A stretch of 64,000 nt of DNA from Nannocystis sp. RBIL2 (GTDB taxonomy: Bacteria > Myxococcota_A > Polyangia > Nannocystales > Nannocystaceae). The notes under the pieces were generated by a model, which had not been told where the DNA came from, did no database searches, and saw only the letters and a list, made by a program, of their open reading frames with translations. The DNA lies in assembly GCF_026626745.1 (NCBI RefSeq), contig NZ_JAPNJW010000002.1, forward strand, positions 5,790,151 through 5,854,150, given 5' to 3'. The position numbers and the translations under genes were made by a program. Position 1 is the first letter of the stretch. Each line of letters starts with the position of its first letter. Shown here piece by piece: positions 26,326 through 35,223 of this stretch.

Positions 26326-27885
26326 ATGATGCGCGTCGACGTGCGACTCGGCCTCCTGCTCGCCCTCGGCGGTCTGAACTGCCTCAAGATCGACTTTCCG
26401 CCCGCGGACGATCCGTACTGGCAGTGCAACGAGGACCACGTGTGCGATGCGGACGAGAATCAGGTCGCTTGCCCGTCGGACTGCGTGTGGAGGGACGAGA
26501 CGGGCGAGGGCCCCGCGGCGGCGGTGTGCGACGCGCAGGAGAACTGGACCTTCGTGCAGGCGTGCCTCGGGACGTGCGGGAACGGGCAAGAGGACGAGGA
26601 CGAGACGGCGGAGACGTGCCCGCGCGACTTCCCCGGGCCGGGCTGCGGCGACGGCGTGTGCGCGCCACTCGAGGACCCCGCGCGCTGCCCGACCGAGTGC
26701 CACCCCGGGAGCTGCGGCGACGGGACGTGCGAGCTGCACGAGAACGCCGCCATCTGCGCCGAGGACTGCACGCCCGGGTGCGGTGACGGGGTGTGTCAGG
26801 CGGACGAAGAGGCGGCGTGCGCGAGGGATTGTTTGCCCTGCTCCAGCGACTCGTGTGTCTGCGGGGATATGGTCTGCGGGACAGGCGAGTCGATGATGAG
26901 CTGCCCGCAGGACTGCACCGAGCCCTTCTGCGGCAACGGGGTCGTGGAAGAGGGCGAGCCGTGCGACGACGGGAACGACGTCGACACCGACGCCTGCACC
27001 AATAACTGCGCCATGGCGACCTGCGGCGACGGCATCGTGTGGACTGGCGAAGAGCAGTGCGACAACGGCCCCGACAACGGCCTCGGCAAGGCGTGCAACG
27101 CGATGTGCGAGGCCAGCACTTGCGGCGACAGTGACGTCGGTCCCGGTGAGACGTGCGATGACGGGAACGCGGACGACACCGATGATTGCGTGGCCTGCCA
27201 GGATGCGTCGTGCGGCGACGGAGCGGTCCAGGCAGGCGTGGAGCAGTGCGACGACGGTAACGACATCGACACCGACACCTGCACCAACGCCTGTGAGATG
27301 GCGGAGTGCGGCGACGGAATCGTCCAGGAAGGCGTGGAAGAGTGCGATGACGGAAATCAGGTCGACGGCGACGGCTGCTTCGAATGCCTGAAGCCGCGGC
27401 GGGTGATCTTCGTGACGAGCGCGGTGTTCCCAGGCAACCTTGGCACCATCAACAGCATCGACCTCAAGTGCCAAATGGCCGCCATGGACGTCAAACCCGA
27501 GAATGCCGCGAGTTTCAAAGCGTGGATCTCTAGTCCAGACGTCTGGCCGGCGATGCGCATGGACACCACTTATCTCGGGATGTACGTCCTCGTCGACGGG
27601 ACTCCCGTCGCCGAGAACGGCTGGGCAGATTTGACCGACGGGACACTCGCGCACGCGGTCGACCTGACGGAGAAGGGCGGGAACGTGGATGTTGCGCCCT
27701 GGACGAACACGAAGGCCGACGGCACGGCTGCAGGTTCCAACCATTGTAACTTCTGGACCAGCGACAAGGGGGGGAACCACGGCCATTACGGCTCAACAAC
27801 TGCGACCGACCCCACCTGGACCGACGCGATGGGCATGGCGCCGTGCTCCGCCCCCTTCCCTATCTACTGCATCGAGGACCCGTGA
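26326..27885 (+). CDS. Cys-rich repeat (DUF4215) lipoprotein with DUF1554-like domain, paralogue 1
   Basis: This 519-residue protein has an N-terminal signal with Cys at LALGGLNC, a poor lipobox because Asn is at -1. The N-terminal third has CGDGxC-x3-E...CxxDC modules (SCGDGTCELHENAAICAEDC), the middle has six CGDG...CDDGN...C DUF4215 units, and the C-terminal 160 residues form a DUF1554-like domain (RRVIFVTSAVFPGNLG, TYLGMYVLVDGTPVAENGWA, FPIYCIEDP). Nearly all cysteines should be disulfide-bonded outside the cytoplasm. It is first of four overlapping paralogues. The central part is almost identical to that of paralogue 4. Confidence 0.85.
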   Translation: MMRVDVRLGLLLALGGLNCLKIDFPPADDPYWQCNEDHVCDADENQVACPSDCVWRDETGEGPAAAVCDAQENWTFVQACLGTCGNGQEDEDETAETCPRDFPGPGCGDGVCAPLEDPARCPTECHPGSCGDGTCELHENAAICAEDCTPGCGDGVCQADEEAACARDCLPCSSDSCVCGDMVCGTGESMMSCPQDCTEPFCGNGVVEEGEPCDDGNDVDTDACTNNCAMATCGDGIVWTGEEQCDNGPDNGLGKACNAMCEASTCGDSDVGPGETCDDGNADDTDDCVACQDASCGDGAVQAGVEQCDDGNDIDTDTCTNACEMAECGDGIVQEGVEECDDGNQVDGDGCFECLKPRRVIFVTSAVFPGNLGTINSIDLKCQMAAMDVKPENAASFKAWISSPDVWPAMRMDTTYLGMYVLVDGTPVAENGWADLTDGTLAHAVDLTEKGGNVDVAPWTNTKADGTAAGSNHCNFWTSDKGGNHGHYGSTTATDPTWTDAMGMAPCSAPFPIYCIEDP

Positions 27886-29459
27886 CGCACCGCCCCGCAC
27901 GCTGGCGAGCGCCACTTCCCGACCTCACGGCTGTCAAGGCGGGTCTTTTGGCGCTGACTCTCGTTGCCTGCGCCCGCGAGCCCGAGGACCCGCCTTGGCA
28001 GTGCAACGACAACTTCGTCTGCGACGCGGACGAGAATCAGGTCGTCTGCCCGTCGGACTGCGTGTCGAGGGACGAGACGGGCGAGGGCCCCGCGGTGGCG
28101 GTGTGCGACGCGCAGGAGAACTGGACCTTCGTCCAGGCGTGCCTCGGCACGTGCGGGAACGGGCAGGAGGACGAGGACGAGACGGCGGAGACGTGCCCGC
28201 GCGACTTCCCGGGGCCGGGCTGCGGCGACGGCGTGTGCGCGCCCGACGAGGCCCCCGCGCACTGCCCGATCGAGTGCCACCCCGGGAGCTGCGGCGACGG
28301 GACGTGCGAGCTGCACGAGAACGCCGCCATCTGCGCCGAGGACTGCACACCTGAGTGCGGCGACGGGGTGTGTCAGGCGGACGAGGAGGCGACGTGCGGG
28401 CGAGACTGCGTCCCCTGCTCCGGCGACTCGTGTGTCTGCGGGGACATGGTCTGCGGGACAGGCGAGTCGATGATGAGCTGCCCTGAGGACTGCACCGAGC
28501 CCACCTGCGGCAACGGGGCCGTGGAAGAGGGCGAGCCGTGCGACGACGGGAACGACGTCGACACCGACGCCTGCACCAACGCTTGCGCCATGGCGAGCTG
28601 CGGCGACGGCATCGTGTGGACCGGCGAAGAGCAGTGCGACAACGGCCCCGACAACGGCCCCAGCAAGGCGTGCAGCGCGATGTGCGAGGCGAGTGCTTGC
28701 GGCGACGGCGACGTCGGTCCCGGTGAGACGTGCGACGATGGGAACGCGGACGACACCGATGATTGCGTGGCCTGCCAGCAGGCGTTTTGCGGCGACGAAG
28801 CGGTCCAGGCAGGCGTGGAGCTGTGCGACGACGGTAACGACATCGACACCGACACTTGCACAAACGCCTGTGAGCCGGCGGAGTGCGGCGACGGCATCGT
28901 CCAGGAAGGCGTGGAAGAGTGCGATGACGGGAATCAGGTCGACGGCGACGGCTGCTTCGAATGCCTGAAGCCGCGGCGGGTGATCTTCGTGACGAGCAAG
29001 AAGTTCGAGGGCAACCTCGGGGGCCTGAGCGGCGCGGACGAGGAGTGCGTGATGGCGGCGACCGCCGCCGGGCTCACGAATGAGGGGAGCTTCAAGGCGT
29101 GGCTGTCGAGCCAGCTGAACGGGCCCGCGAGCCGGCTCGACACCCAGTACCTGGGGATGTACGTGCTGACCGACGGGACCCCGGTGGCCGAGAACGGCTG
29201 GGCCGACCTGACCGATGGCGAGCTCGCGCATGCCGTCAACCTGACCGAGGCGAAGGTGAAGGTGAACTCGGCCCCGTGGACGAACACGAGGACCGACGGA
29301 ACCCCCGGCGAGAACCACTGCGACGGCTGGAACGACTCGACGCCCCAGGTCTCCGGCGGTTTCGGTTTTACGAACGTGACCGATCCGACCTGGACCGACG
29401 CGATGAGCACGGCCCCGTGCTCCGGCTCTGCCCCCATCTACTGCATCGAGGACCCGTGA
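27882..29459 (+). CDS. Cys-rich repeat (DUF4215) lipoprotein with DUF1554-like domain, paralogue 2
   Basis: The protein has about 525 residues. The GTG at 27882 overlaps the previous stop. A signal with lipobox LTLVAC (LALTLVACAREPEDPP) marks a lipoprotein. The same order of modules follows: CGDG-C-E-C-DC units, DUF4215 units, then the DUF1554-like C-terminus (RRVIFVTSKKFEGNLGGLSG, GSAPIYCIEDP). Its C-terminal domain is clearly different from that of paralogues 1 and 4 and closest to paralogue 3, so the C-terminus is the variable, probably ligand-binding part (inference). Confidence 0.85.
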   Translation: MTHRPARWRAPLPDLTAVKAGLLALTLVACAREPEDPPWQCNDNFVCDADENQVVCPSDCVSRDETGEGPAVAVCDAQENWTFVQACLGTCGNGQEDEDETAETCPRDFPGPGCGDGVCAPDEAPAHCPIECHPGSCGDGTCELHENAAICAEDCTPECGDGVCQADEEATCGRDCVPCSGDSCVCGDMVCGTGESMMSCPEDCTEPTCGNGAVEEGEPCDDGNDVDTDACTNACAMASCGDGIVWTGEEQCDNGPDNGPSKACSAMCEASACGDGDVGPGETCDDGNADDTDDCVACQQAFCGDEAVQAGVELCDDGNDIDTDTCTNACEPAECGDGIVQEGVEECDDGNQVDGDGCFECLKPRRVIFVTSKKFEGNLGGLSGADEECVMAATAAGLTNEGSFKAWLSSQLNGPASRLDTQYLGMYVLTDGTPVAENGWADLTDGELAHAVNLTEAKVKVNSAPWTNTRTDGTPGENHCDGWNDSTPQVSGGFGFTNVTDPTWTDAMSTAPCSGSAPIYCIEDP

Positions 29460-31039
29460 AGCGGCGCGACCTTCCTGCCTCGACGCATGCGCGACCATGG
29501 TTCCTGTCCGCGGGGACATGTCTCTTCGTGTTGGTCCTCACGCAATGCGCCCGGGAGCCCGAGCACCCGCCGTGGCAGTGCAACGATAACTTTGTCTGCG
29601 ACGCGGACGAGAACCAGGAGGTCTGCCCGTCGGACTGCGTGTGGAGGGACGAGACGGGCGAGGGGCCCGCGGCGGCGGTGTGCGACGCGCAGGAGAACTG
29701 GACCTTCGTGCAGGCGTGTCTCGGGACGTGCGGGAACGGGCAAGAGGACGAGGACGAGACGGCGGAGACGTGCCCGCGCGACTTCCCGGGGCCGGGCTGC
29801 GGCGACGGTGTGTGCGCCCCCGGCGAGGACCCCGCGCACTGCCCGCTCGAGTGCCACCCCGGGAGCTGCGGCGACGGGACGTGCGAGCTGCACGAGAACG
29901 CCGCCATCTGCGCCGAGGACTGCACGCCCGGGTGCGGCGACGGGGTGTGTCAGGCGGGCGAAGAGGCGGCGTGCGGGCGAGACTGCGTCCCTTGCACCGG
30001 CGATTCATGTGTCTGCGGGGACATGGTCTGCGGGACAGGCGAATCGATGATGAGCTGCCCGCAGGACTGCACCGAGCCCTCCTGCGGCAACGGGGCCGTG
30101 GAAGAGGGCGAGCCGTGCGACGACGGGAACGACGTCGACACCGACGCCTGCACCAACGCCTGCGCCATGGCGAGCTGCGGCGACGGCATCGTGTGGACCG
30201 GCGAAGAGCAGTGCGACAACGGCCCCGACAACGGCCCCGGCAAGGCGTGCAGCGCGATGTGCGAGGCCAGTGCTTGCGGCGACGGCGACATCGGCCCCGG
30301 CGAGACGTGCGACGACGGGAACAGCGATGACACCGACGAGTGCGTGGCCTGCCAGCAGGCGAGCTGCGGCGATGGCTTCGTGTGGTCCGGAGAAGAAGAT
30401 TGCGACGACGGAAACGACATTGACACCGACGACTGCACGAACGCCTGCGAGCCGGCGGATTGCGGGGACGGCATCGTCTGGGAGGGCGAGGAGGAGTGCG
30501 ACGATGGCAATCAGGTCGACACGGACGGATGCTCGAACGCGTGCCTGAAGCCGCGGCGGGTGATCTTCGTGACCAGCACCGAGTACAAGGGCGATCTCGG
30601 CGGTATGTCCGGCGCAGACGACGAGTGCGAGAAGGCGGCGATGACCGCCGGCTTCACGAAGCCAGCAAGCTTCAGAGCATGGCTGTCGAACGAAGCGACG
30701 TGGCCGGCGAAGCGGCTCGACACCCAGTACCAGGGCATGTACGTGCTGATCGACGGCACCCCGGTGGCCGAGAACGGCTGGGCTGACTTGACCGACGGCG
30801 AGCTGCTGCACGCCGTGGACCTGACCGATACGAAGATGAATGTGAACTCGGCTCCGTGGACGAACACCAAGGCCGACGGGACCGCCGGCGAGAATGATTG
30901 CAACGAGTGGACAAACTCGACCGGCGACTACTCCGGGGGCTTCGGCAAGACGAATGCGACCGACGCGACCTGGACCGAGGCGGTGGGCGTGAACTCGTGC
31001 GACGGCGCTCGTCGCCTCTACTGCATCGAGGATGTGTAA
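29456..31039 (+). CDS. Cys-rich repeat (DUF4215) lipoprotein with DUF1554-like domain, paralogue 3
   Basis: The protein has about 527 residues. The GTG at 29456 overlaps the previous stop. The signal ends FVLVLTQCAREPEHPP, where Gln before the Cys makes the lipobox unusual. Module order is as in the other paralogues. The last two DUF4215 units (FVWSGEEDCDDGND and IVWEGEEECDDGNQ) are shared with paralogue 4 but not with 1 and 2. The DUF1554-like end reads RRVIFVTSTEYKGDLGGMSG and RRLYCIEDV. Confidence 0.85.
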   Translation: MKRRDLPASTHARPWFLSAGTCLFVLVLTQCAREPEHPPWQCNDNFVCDADENQEVCPSDCVWRDETGEGPAAAVCDAQENWTFVQACLGTCGNGQEDEDETAETCPRDFPGPGCGDGVCAPGEDPAHCPLECHPGSCGDGTCELHENAAICAEDCTPGCGDGVCQAGEEAACGRDCVPCTGDSCVCGDMVCGTGESMMSCPQDCTEPSCGNGAVEEGEPCDDGNDVDTDACTNACAMASCGDGIVWTGEEQCDNGPDNGPGKACSAMCEASACGDGDIGPGETCDDGNSDDTDECVACQQASCGDGFVWSGEEDCDDGNDIDTDDCTNACEPADCGDGIVWEGEEECDDGNQVDTDGCSNACLKPRRVIFVTSTEYKGDLGGMSGADDECEKAAMTAGFTKPASFRAWLSNEATWPAKRLDTQYQGMYVLIDGTPVAENGWADLTDGELLHAVDLTDTKMNVNSAPWTNTKADGTAGENDCNEWTNSTGDYSGGFGKTNATDATWTEAVGVNSCDGARRLYCIEDV

Positions 31040-32598
31040 TGCACCGCCTCGCACGCTGGATGTCTCTCCGGACATGTTTGCTTGCGCTGGTTTTCACCGC
31101 CTGCGCGCGCGAGCCCGAGCACCCGCCGTGGCAGTGCAACGACAACTTCGTCTGCGACCCTGACGAGAACCAGGAGGTCTGCCCGTCGGACTGCGTGTGG
31201 AGGGACGAGACGGGCGAGGGCCCCGGGGCGGCGGTGTGCGACGCGCAGGAGAACTGGACCTTCGTGCAGGCGTGCCTCGGTACGTGCGGGAACGGACAGG
31301 AGGACGAGGACGAGACGGCGGAGACGTGCCCGCGCGACTTCCCCGGGCCGGGCTGCGGCGACGGCGTGTGCGCGCCACTCGAGGACCCCGCGCGCTGCCC
31401 GACCGAGTGCCACCCCGGGAGCTGCGGCGACGGGACGTGCGAGCTGCACGAGAACGCCGCCATCTGCGCCGAGGACTGCACGCCCGGGTGCGGTGACGGG
31501 GTGTGTCAGGCGGACGAAGAGGCGGCGTGCGCGAGGGATTGTTTGCCCTGCTCCAGCGACTCGTGTGTCTGCGGGGATATGGTCTGCGGGACAGGCGAGT
31601 CGATGATGAGCTGCCCGCAGGACTGCACCGAGCCCTTCTGCGGCAACGGGGTCGTGGAAGAGGGCGAGCCGTGCGACGACGGGAACGACGTCGACACCGA
31701 CGCCTGCACCAATAACTGCGCCATGGCGACCTGCGGCGACGGCATCGTGTGGACTGGCGAAGAGCAGTGCGACAACGGCCCCGACAACGGCCTCGGCAAG
31801 GCGTGCAACGCGATGTGCGAGGCCAGCACTTGCGGCGACAGTGACGTCGGTCCCGGTGAGACGTGCGATGACGGGAACGCGGACGACACCGATGATTGCG
31901 TGGCCTGCCAGCAGGCGAGCTGCGGCGACGCCTTCGTGTGGTCCGGAGAAGAAGATTGCGATGACGGAAACGAAATCGACACCGACGACTGCACGAACGC
32001 CTGCGAGCCGGCGGACTGCGGCGACGGCATCGTCTGGGAGGGCGAGGAGGAGTGCGACGACGGCAATCAGGTCGACACAGACGGATGCTCGAACGCGTGC
32101 CTGAAGCCGCGGCGGGTCATTTTCGTGACGAGCGCGGAGTTCAAGGGCAATTTCAACAGCATCGCTCTTGCCGATATCCAGTGCCGGACTGCGGCGATGG
32201 AGGAGGGTCTCGCTAATCACGCGACGTTCAAGGCGTGGCTCTCGAGCCCAGATGACTGGCCAGCCGCGCGCATGGACACGAGCTATCTCGGCATGTATGT
32301 CCTCGTCGACGGGACTCCCGTCGCCGAGAACGGCTGGGCAGATTTGATTGACGGGACACTCGCGCATGCGGTCGACCTGACGGAGCTGGGCGAAAATGTG
32401 GATGTTGCGCCATGGACAAACACGAAGGCCGACGGCACGGCTGCAGGTCCCAACCATTGTAGTTTCTGGACCAGCGACAAGGCGGGGAACCAGGGCCATT
32501 ACGGCTACACAACTGCGACCAACGCGACCTGGACCGACGCGATGGGCATGGCGCCTTGCGACGGCGCCCGTTCTCTCTACTGCATCGAAGACCCGTGA
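31039..32598 (+). CDS. Cys-rich repeat (DUF4215) lipoprotein with DUF1554-like domain, paralogue 4
   Basis: This 519-residue protein has an ATG at 31039 overlapping the previous stop (TAATG). The lipobox is LVFTAC (LALVFTACAREPEHPP). It is a mosaic. The block from CAPLEDPARCPTEC through DDTDDCVACQ is essentially the same as in paralogue 1, the next two units match paralogue 3, and the DUF1554-like end (SAEFKGNFNSIALADIQC, RSLYCIEDP) resembles paralogue 1. This indicates gene conversion or unequal crossing-over within the array. Confidence 0.85.
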   Translation: MHRLARWMSLRTCLLALVFTACAREPEHPPWQCNDNFVCDPDENQEVCPSDCVWRDETGEGPGAAVCDAQENWTFVQACLGTCGNGQEDEDETAETCPRDFPGPGCGDGVCAPLEDPARCPTECHPGSCGDGTCELHENAAICAEDCTPGCGDGVCQADEEAACARDCLPCSSDSCVCGDMVCGTGESMMSCPQDCTEPFCGNGVVEEGEPCDDGNDVDTDACTNNCAMATCGDGIVWTGEEQCDNGPDNGLGKACNAMCEASTCGDSDVGPGETCDDGNADDTDDCVACQQASCGDAFVWSGEEDCDDGNEIDTDDCTNACEPADCGDGIVWEGEEECDDGNQVDTDGCSNACLKPRRVIFVTSAEFKGNFNSIALADIQCRTAAMEEGLANHATFKAWLSSPDDWPAARMDTSYLGMYVLVDGTPVAENGWADLIDGTLAHAVDLTELGENVDVAPWTNTKADGTAAGPNHCSFWTSDKAGNQGHYGYTTATNATWTDAMGMAPCDGARSLYCIEDP

Positions 32599-32873
32599 CG
32601 CGCCGCGGCTTTCTTCGCGCTGATCCTCACAGGATGCGCCCGCGAGCCCGCGTACCCTCCGTGGCAGTGCAACAATAACGAGGGGATGCGCTGCAGGTCC
32701 GGCTCCTGGGACTGGCAGGCGAGCCACGTTGCCGCGTCGTGCCCGAGACGTAACGTAGGCAATCGGCGCTCTGCCAACAAAATAGGGGCCCATCCCGACT
32801 CCCTGAGCAGCGTAGGCGCATGTAAGCAAGTCGGACATGTGATTGGGACGGCGTTCGGCGAGAGACCGTAAAT
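32595..32873 (+). pseudogene. Decayed fifth Cys-rich lipoprotein copy
   Basis: After paralogue 4 a GTG overlaps its stop as at the other junctions, and a frame next to it reads FFALILTGCAREPAYPPWQC, the same lipobox and mature start as in the paralogues. A frame change separates the start from the signal, and the Cys-module pattern is lost after NNNEGMRCRSG. This is a truncated relic in the 320-bp gap before the second kinase. Confidence 0.65.
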
Positions 32874-32919
32874 TTGCCCTTGCCTTTTTGAGATACGCCC
32901 TCCTTATACGGCAAGACGC

Positions 32920-35223
32920 ATGACACGCTCACCCACCAGCCCGACACCTGTGCCGGCCACAACCCCTCCCGAGGCGTTAAGGCACGCGAAGGGCTGGACG
33001 CTCCACGCCGAGGCGGGCCGCGAGATGGTCGGCGTGCTGTTCGGCGAGCGCTTCGAGGTCCGGGAGCCGATCGGGGCCGGAGGGATGGCCTCGGTCTACG
33101 TCTGCAAGGATCGGGCGCTGCACGGCCTGGCGGCGGTGAAGGTGCTGCGCGACGACGACGCCGACGCGCGCCGGCGGTTCGCCGACGAGGCGCGCCTGCT
33201 CGCCAACCTGCGGCACCCGCACATGGTTCAGGTGCTCGCGGTCGGGGAGACCGCGGATGGGGCGCCCTACATGGCGCTCGAGTACCTGCCCGGGCAGAGC
33301 CTCGACGAGCGGTTGATCCGGCGCGGGCCGCTGCCGTGGCGCGAAGTCGTCGAACTGGCGGCGCAGGTGGCCGGCGCGCTCGAGGCGCTGCACCGCGTCG
33401 GGGTGATCCACCGCGACGTGAAGCCCAGCAACATCGTGCAGATCGACAGCGCGGCAGGGGGGCCGGTCGTGAAGCTCATCGACCTGGGGATCGCCAAGAT
33501 CCACGACTGGGCGCGCGTGCAGGCCGGCGGGTTCACGCCTGTGCCGCGGCACAAGACCGAGGTCGGGAAGGTGGTCGGGACGCCTGGCTTCTACCCGCCC
33601 GAGGTGGCGCTGGTCGAGGCGGACCCACGCTTCGACACCTATGCGCTCGGGGTGACGATCTATCAGCTCTGCACCGGTGTCTTCCCGACGCCTGGGGAGT
33701 ACCGGCCGATGGTCGAGGTGCGACCGGCGTGCAAGGTGCCGCCGGAGCTCGAGGCGCTGGTGGCCGCGGCGGTAGCGGTCCTGCCCGAGGAGCGGGTGGC
33801 GACCGCCGAGGAGTTCCAGCGGCGGCTCGAGGCGATTCGCATCGCCCACGCCAACGACACCGAACCGTTCCTGTTCGACGGATGTTACGAGCTGATCGAG
33901 GTGCTCGGAGTCGGCGCCAAGGCCGAGGTCTACCGCGCGTATCACCGCGACGCGGCCCGTTACGTGGCGCTCAAGCTGCTCAGCGCGAGGTCGAAGGCCA
34001 GCTTCGAGGAGCGCGTGCGGTTCGCTCGCGAGGCACGGGTGCTCAGCGCGGTCAGTCATCCGGCCTTGCCCAAGTTGATCGACTGCCGAACGGCGACGAA
34101 CCGGAAGCAACCGTTCATCGCCATGGCGCTGGCGAAGGGCAAGCGGGCGGGCGAGTTCTGCATCGCCGGTCAGACGCTCGGGCCGGCCGACCTGATCGCG
34201 GTCGGGAGACAGCTCGCGGGGGCGCTGGCCGCGCTGCACGACCGCGGGATCTTGCACCGCGACCTCAACACGTCGAACATCCTGATCGACCTCGGGCGCG
34301 AGACGACGGCGACGCTGATCGACGTCGGGATGGCTGACCTTACGGACAGGTTCTATGCGGTGGTCGAGCAGCGCTACCCGACGCCGCCCGAGTCGCGGCT
34401 CAAGCTCGGTACCGGCGGGCTCGAGATGCTCGAGTGGACAGCGCCCGAAGCCCGCGAGGGCAAGGGCTGGACGGCGAAGAGCGACGTCTACTCGCTTGGT
34501 CTGCTGCTTTACAAGATGCTGACAGGCAAGAGGCCGTTCGCGGGGGACTCGAAGGAGATGGTCTCGCCACGGACGTACGTGCCGGGGTGCCCCAGGGCGC
34601 TCGAGGCGGCGCTCCGCTGGGCGCTCCATCAAGACCCGGATGAGCGCGTCGACGCGAGTGAGTTGCTCGCGCAGCTCGACGAGGCACTCGAGGAGATGAA
34701 CGAGGACGCGGCCGATGCAGGCGCACCCGAGGCACACCTCGGCGGGGCAACTCCAACGGGGGCAACGACGACGGTTCGGGAGCGTCCACGGCGGACTCGG
34801 TGGTTCATTGGCGGTGTGCTCTTCGCGGCGGCCGTCGTGCTCGCGTGGTGGGGTGGCCGCATGACGGCGCCGACGCTGCCTCCGGTCGCCACGCCCGCGA
34901 CTCAGGTCATCGTGCCGCCCGCGGCGCCGGAACAGGCTCCGGTGGCCGTTCCTGAAGCATCGGGTCCTGCGACCCCGGCGTCCTTGCCGGAGATGCGTGA
35001 GGCGTTGAAGTCGGCCGCCGAGGAGTTGCGGCGCTGTGCGTCGCTTTCCGGCGGCTCGCTCCTCGTCGAGTTCGAGACTGCGGCTGGGAACGAGATTTTC
35101 GTCGAAGCGAAGGTGATCGGCCCGCACGAGGATCGCGTCGGTCGTTGCGTCCGCGAAGCGGCCGACTCGATCCGCTTCGAGCCCACCGCCGCGCAGACCT
35201 TTGCGGAGGTGTATAATCCATGA
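32920..35223 (+). CDS. Membrane Ser/Thr kinase with two kinase domains in tandem
   Basis: The protein has 767 residues. Domain 1 (about 43-310) has GAGGMASVY, AAVKVL, HRDVKPSN, and DLG for DFG (LIDLGIAK). Domain 2 (about 324-590) has a poor glycine loop (GVGAKAEVY), VALKLL, HRDLNTSN with Asn replacing the catalytic-loop Lys, and DVG for DFG (LIDVGMAD), so it may be a pseudokinase that regulates domain 1. A membrane helix (WFIGGVLFAAAVVLAWWGG) and a Pro/Ala linker lead to an AgmX-like C-terminal domain like that of the first kinase. The downstream gene overlaps its stop. Confidence 0.85.
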   Translation: MTRSPTSPTPVPATTPPEALRHAKGWTLHAEAGREMVGVLFGERFEVREPIGAGGMASVYVCKDRALHGLAAVKVLRDDDADARRRFADEARLLANLRHPHMVQVLAVGETADGAPYMALEYLPGQSLDERLIRRGPLPWREVVELAAQVAGALEALHRVGVIHRDVKPSNIVQIDSAAGGPVVKLIDLGIAKIHDWARVQAGGFTPVPRHKTEVGKVVGTPGFYPPEVALVEADPRFDTYALGVTIYQLCTGVFPTPGEYRPMVEVRPACKVPPELEALVAAAVAVLPEERVATAEEFQRRLEAIRIAHANDTEPFLFDGCYELIEVLGVGAKAEVYRAYHRDAARYVALKLLSARSKASFEERVRFAREARVLSAVSHPALPKLIDCRTATNRKQPFIAMALAKGKRAGEFCIAGQTLGPADLIAVGRQLAGALAALHDRGILHRDLNTSNILIDLGRETTATLIDVGMADLTDRFYAVVEQRYPTPPESRLKLGTGGLEMLEWTAPEAREGKGWTAKSDVYSLGLLLYKMLTGKRPFAGDSKEMVSPRTYVPGCPRALEAALRWALHQDPDERVDASELLAQLDEALEEMNEDAADAGAPEAHLGGATPTGATTTVRERPRRTRWFIGGVLFAAAVVLAWWGGRMTAPTLPPVATPATQVIVPPAAPEQAPVAVPEASGPATPASLPEMREALKSAAEELRRCASLSGGSLLVEFETAAGNEIFVEAKVIGPHEDRVGRCVREAADSIRFEPTAAQTFAEVYNP

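Noticed and set aside
26326..32598. Regularly spaced repeats that could suggest a CRISPR or satellite array
   Set aside because: They are coding repeats of Cys-rich modules with varied sequence and no constant spacer structure.
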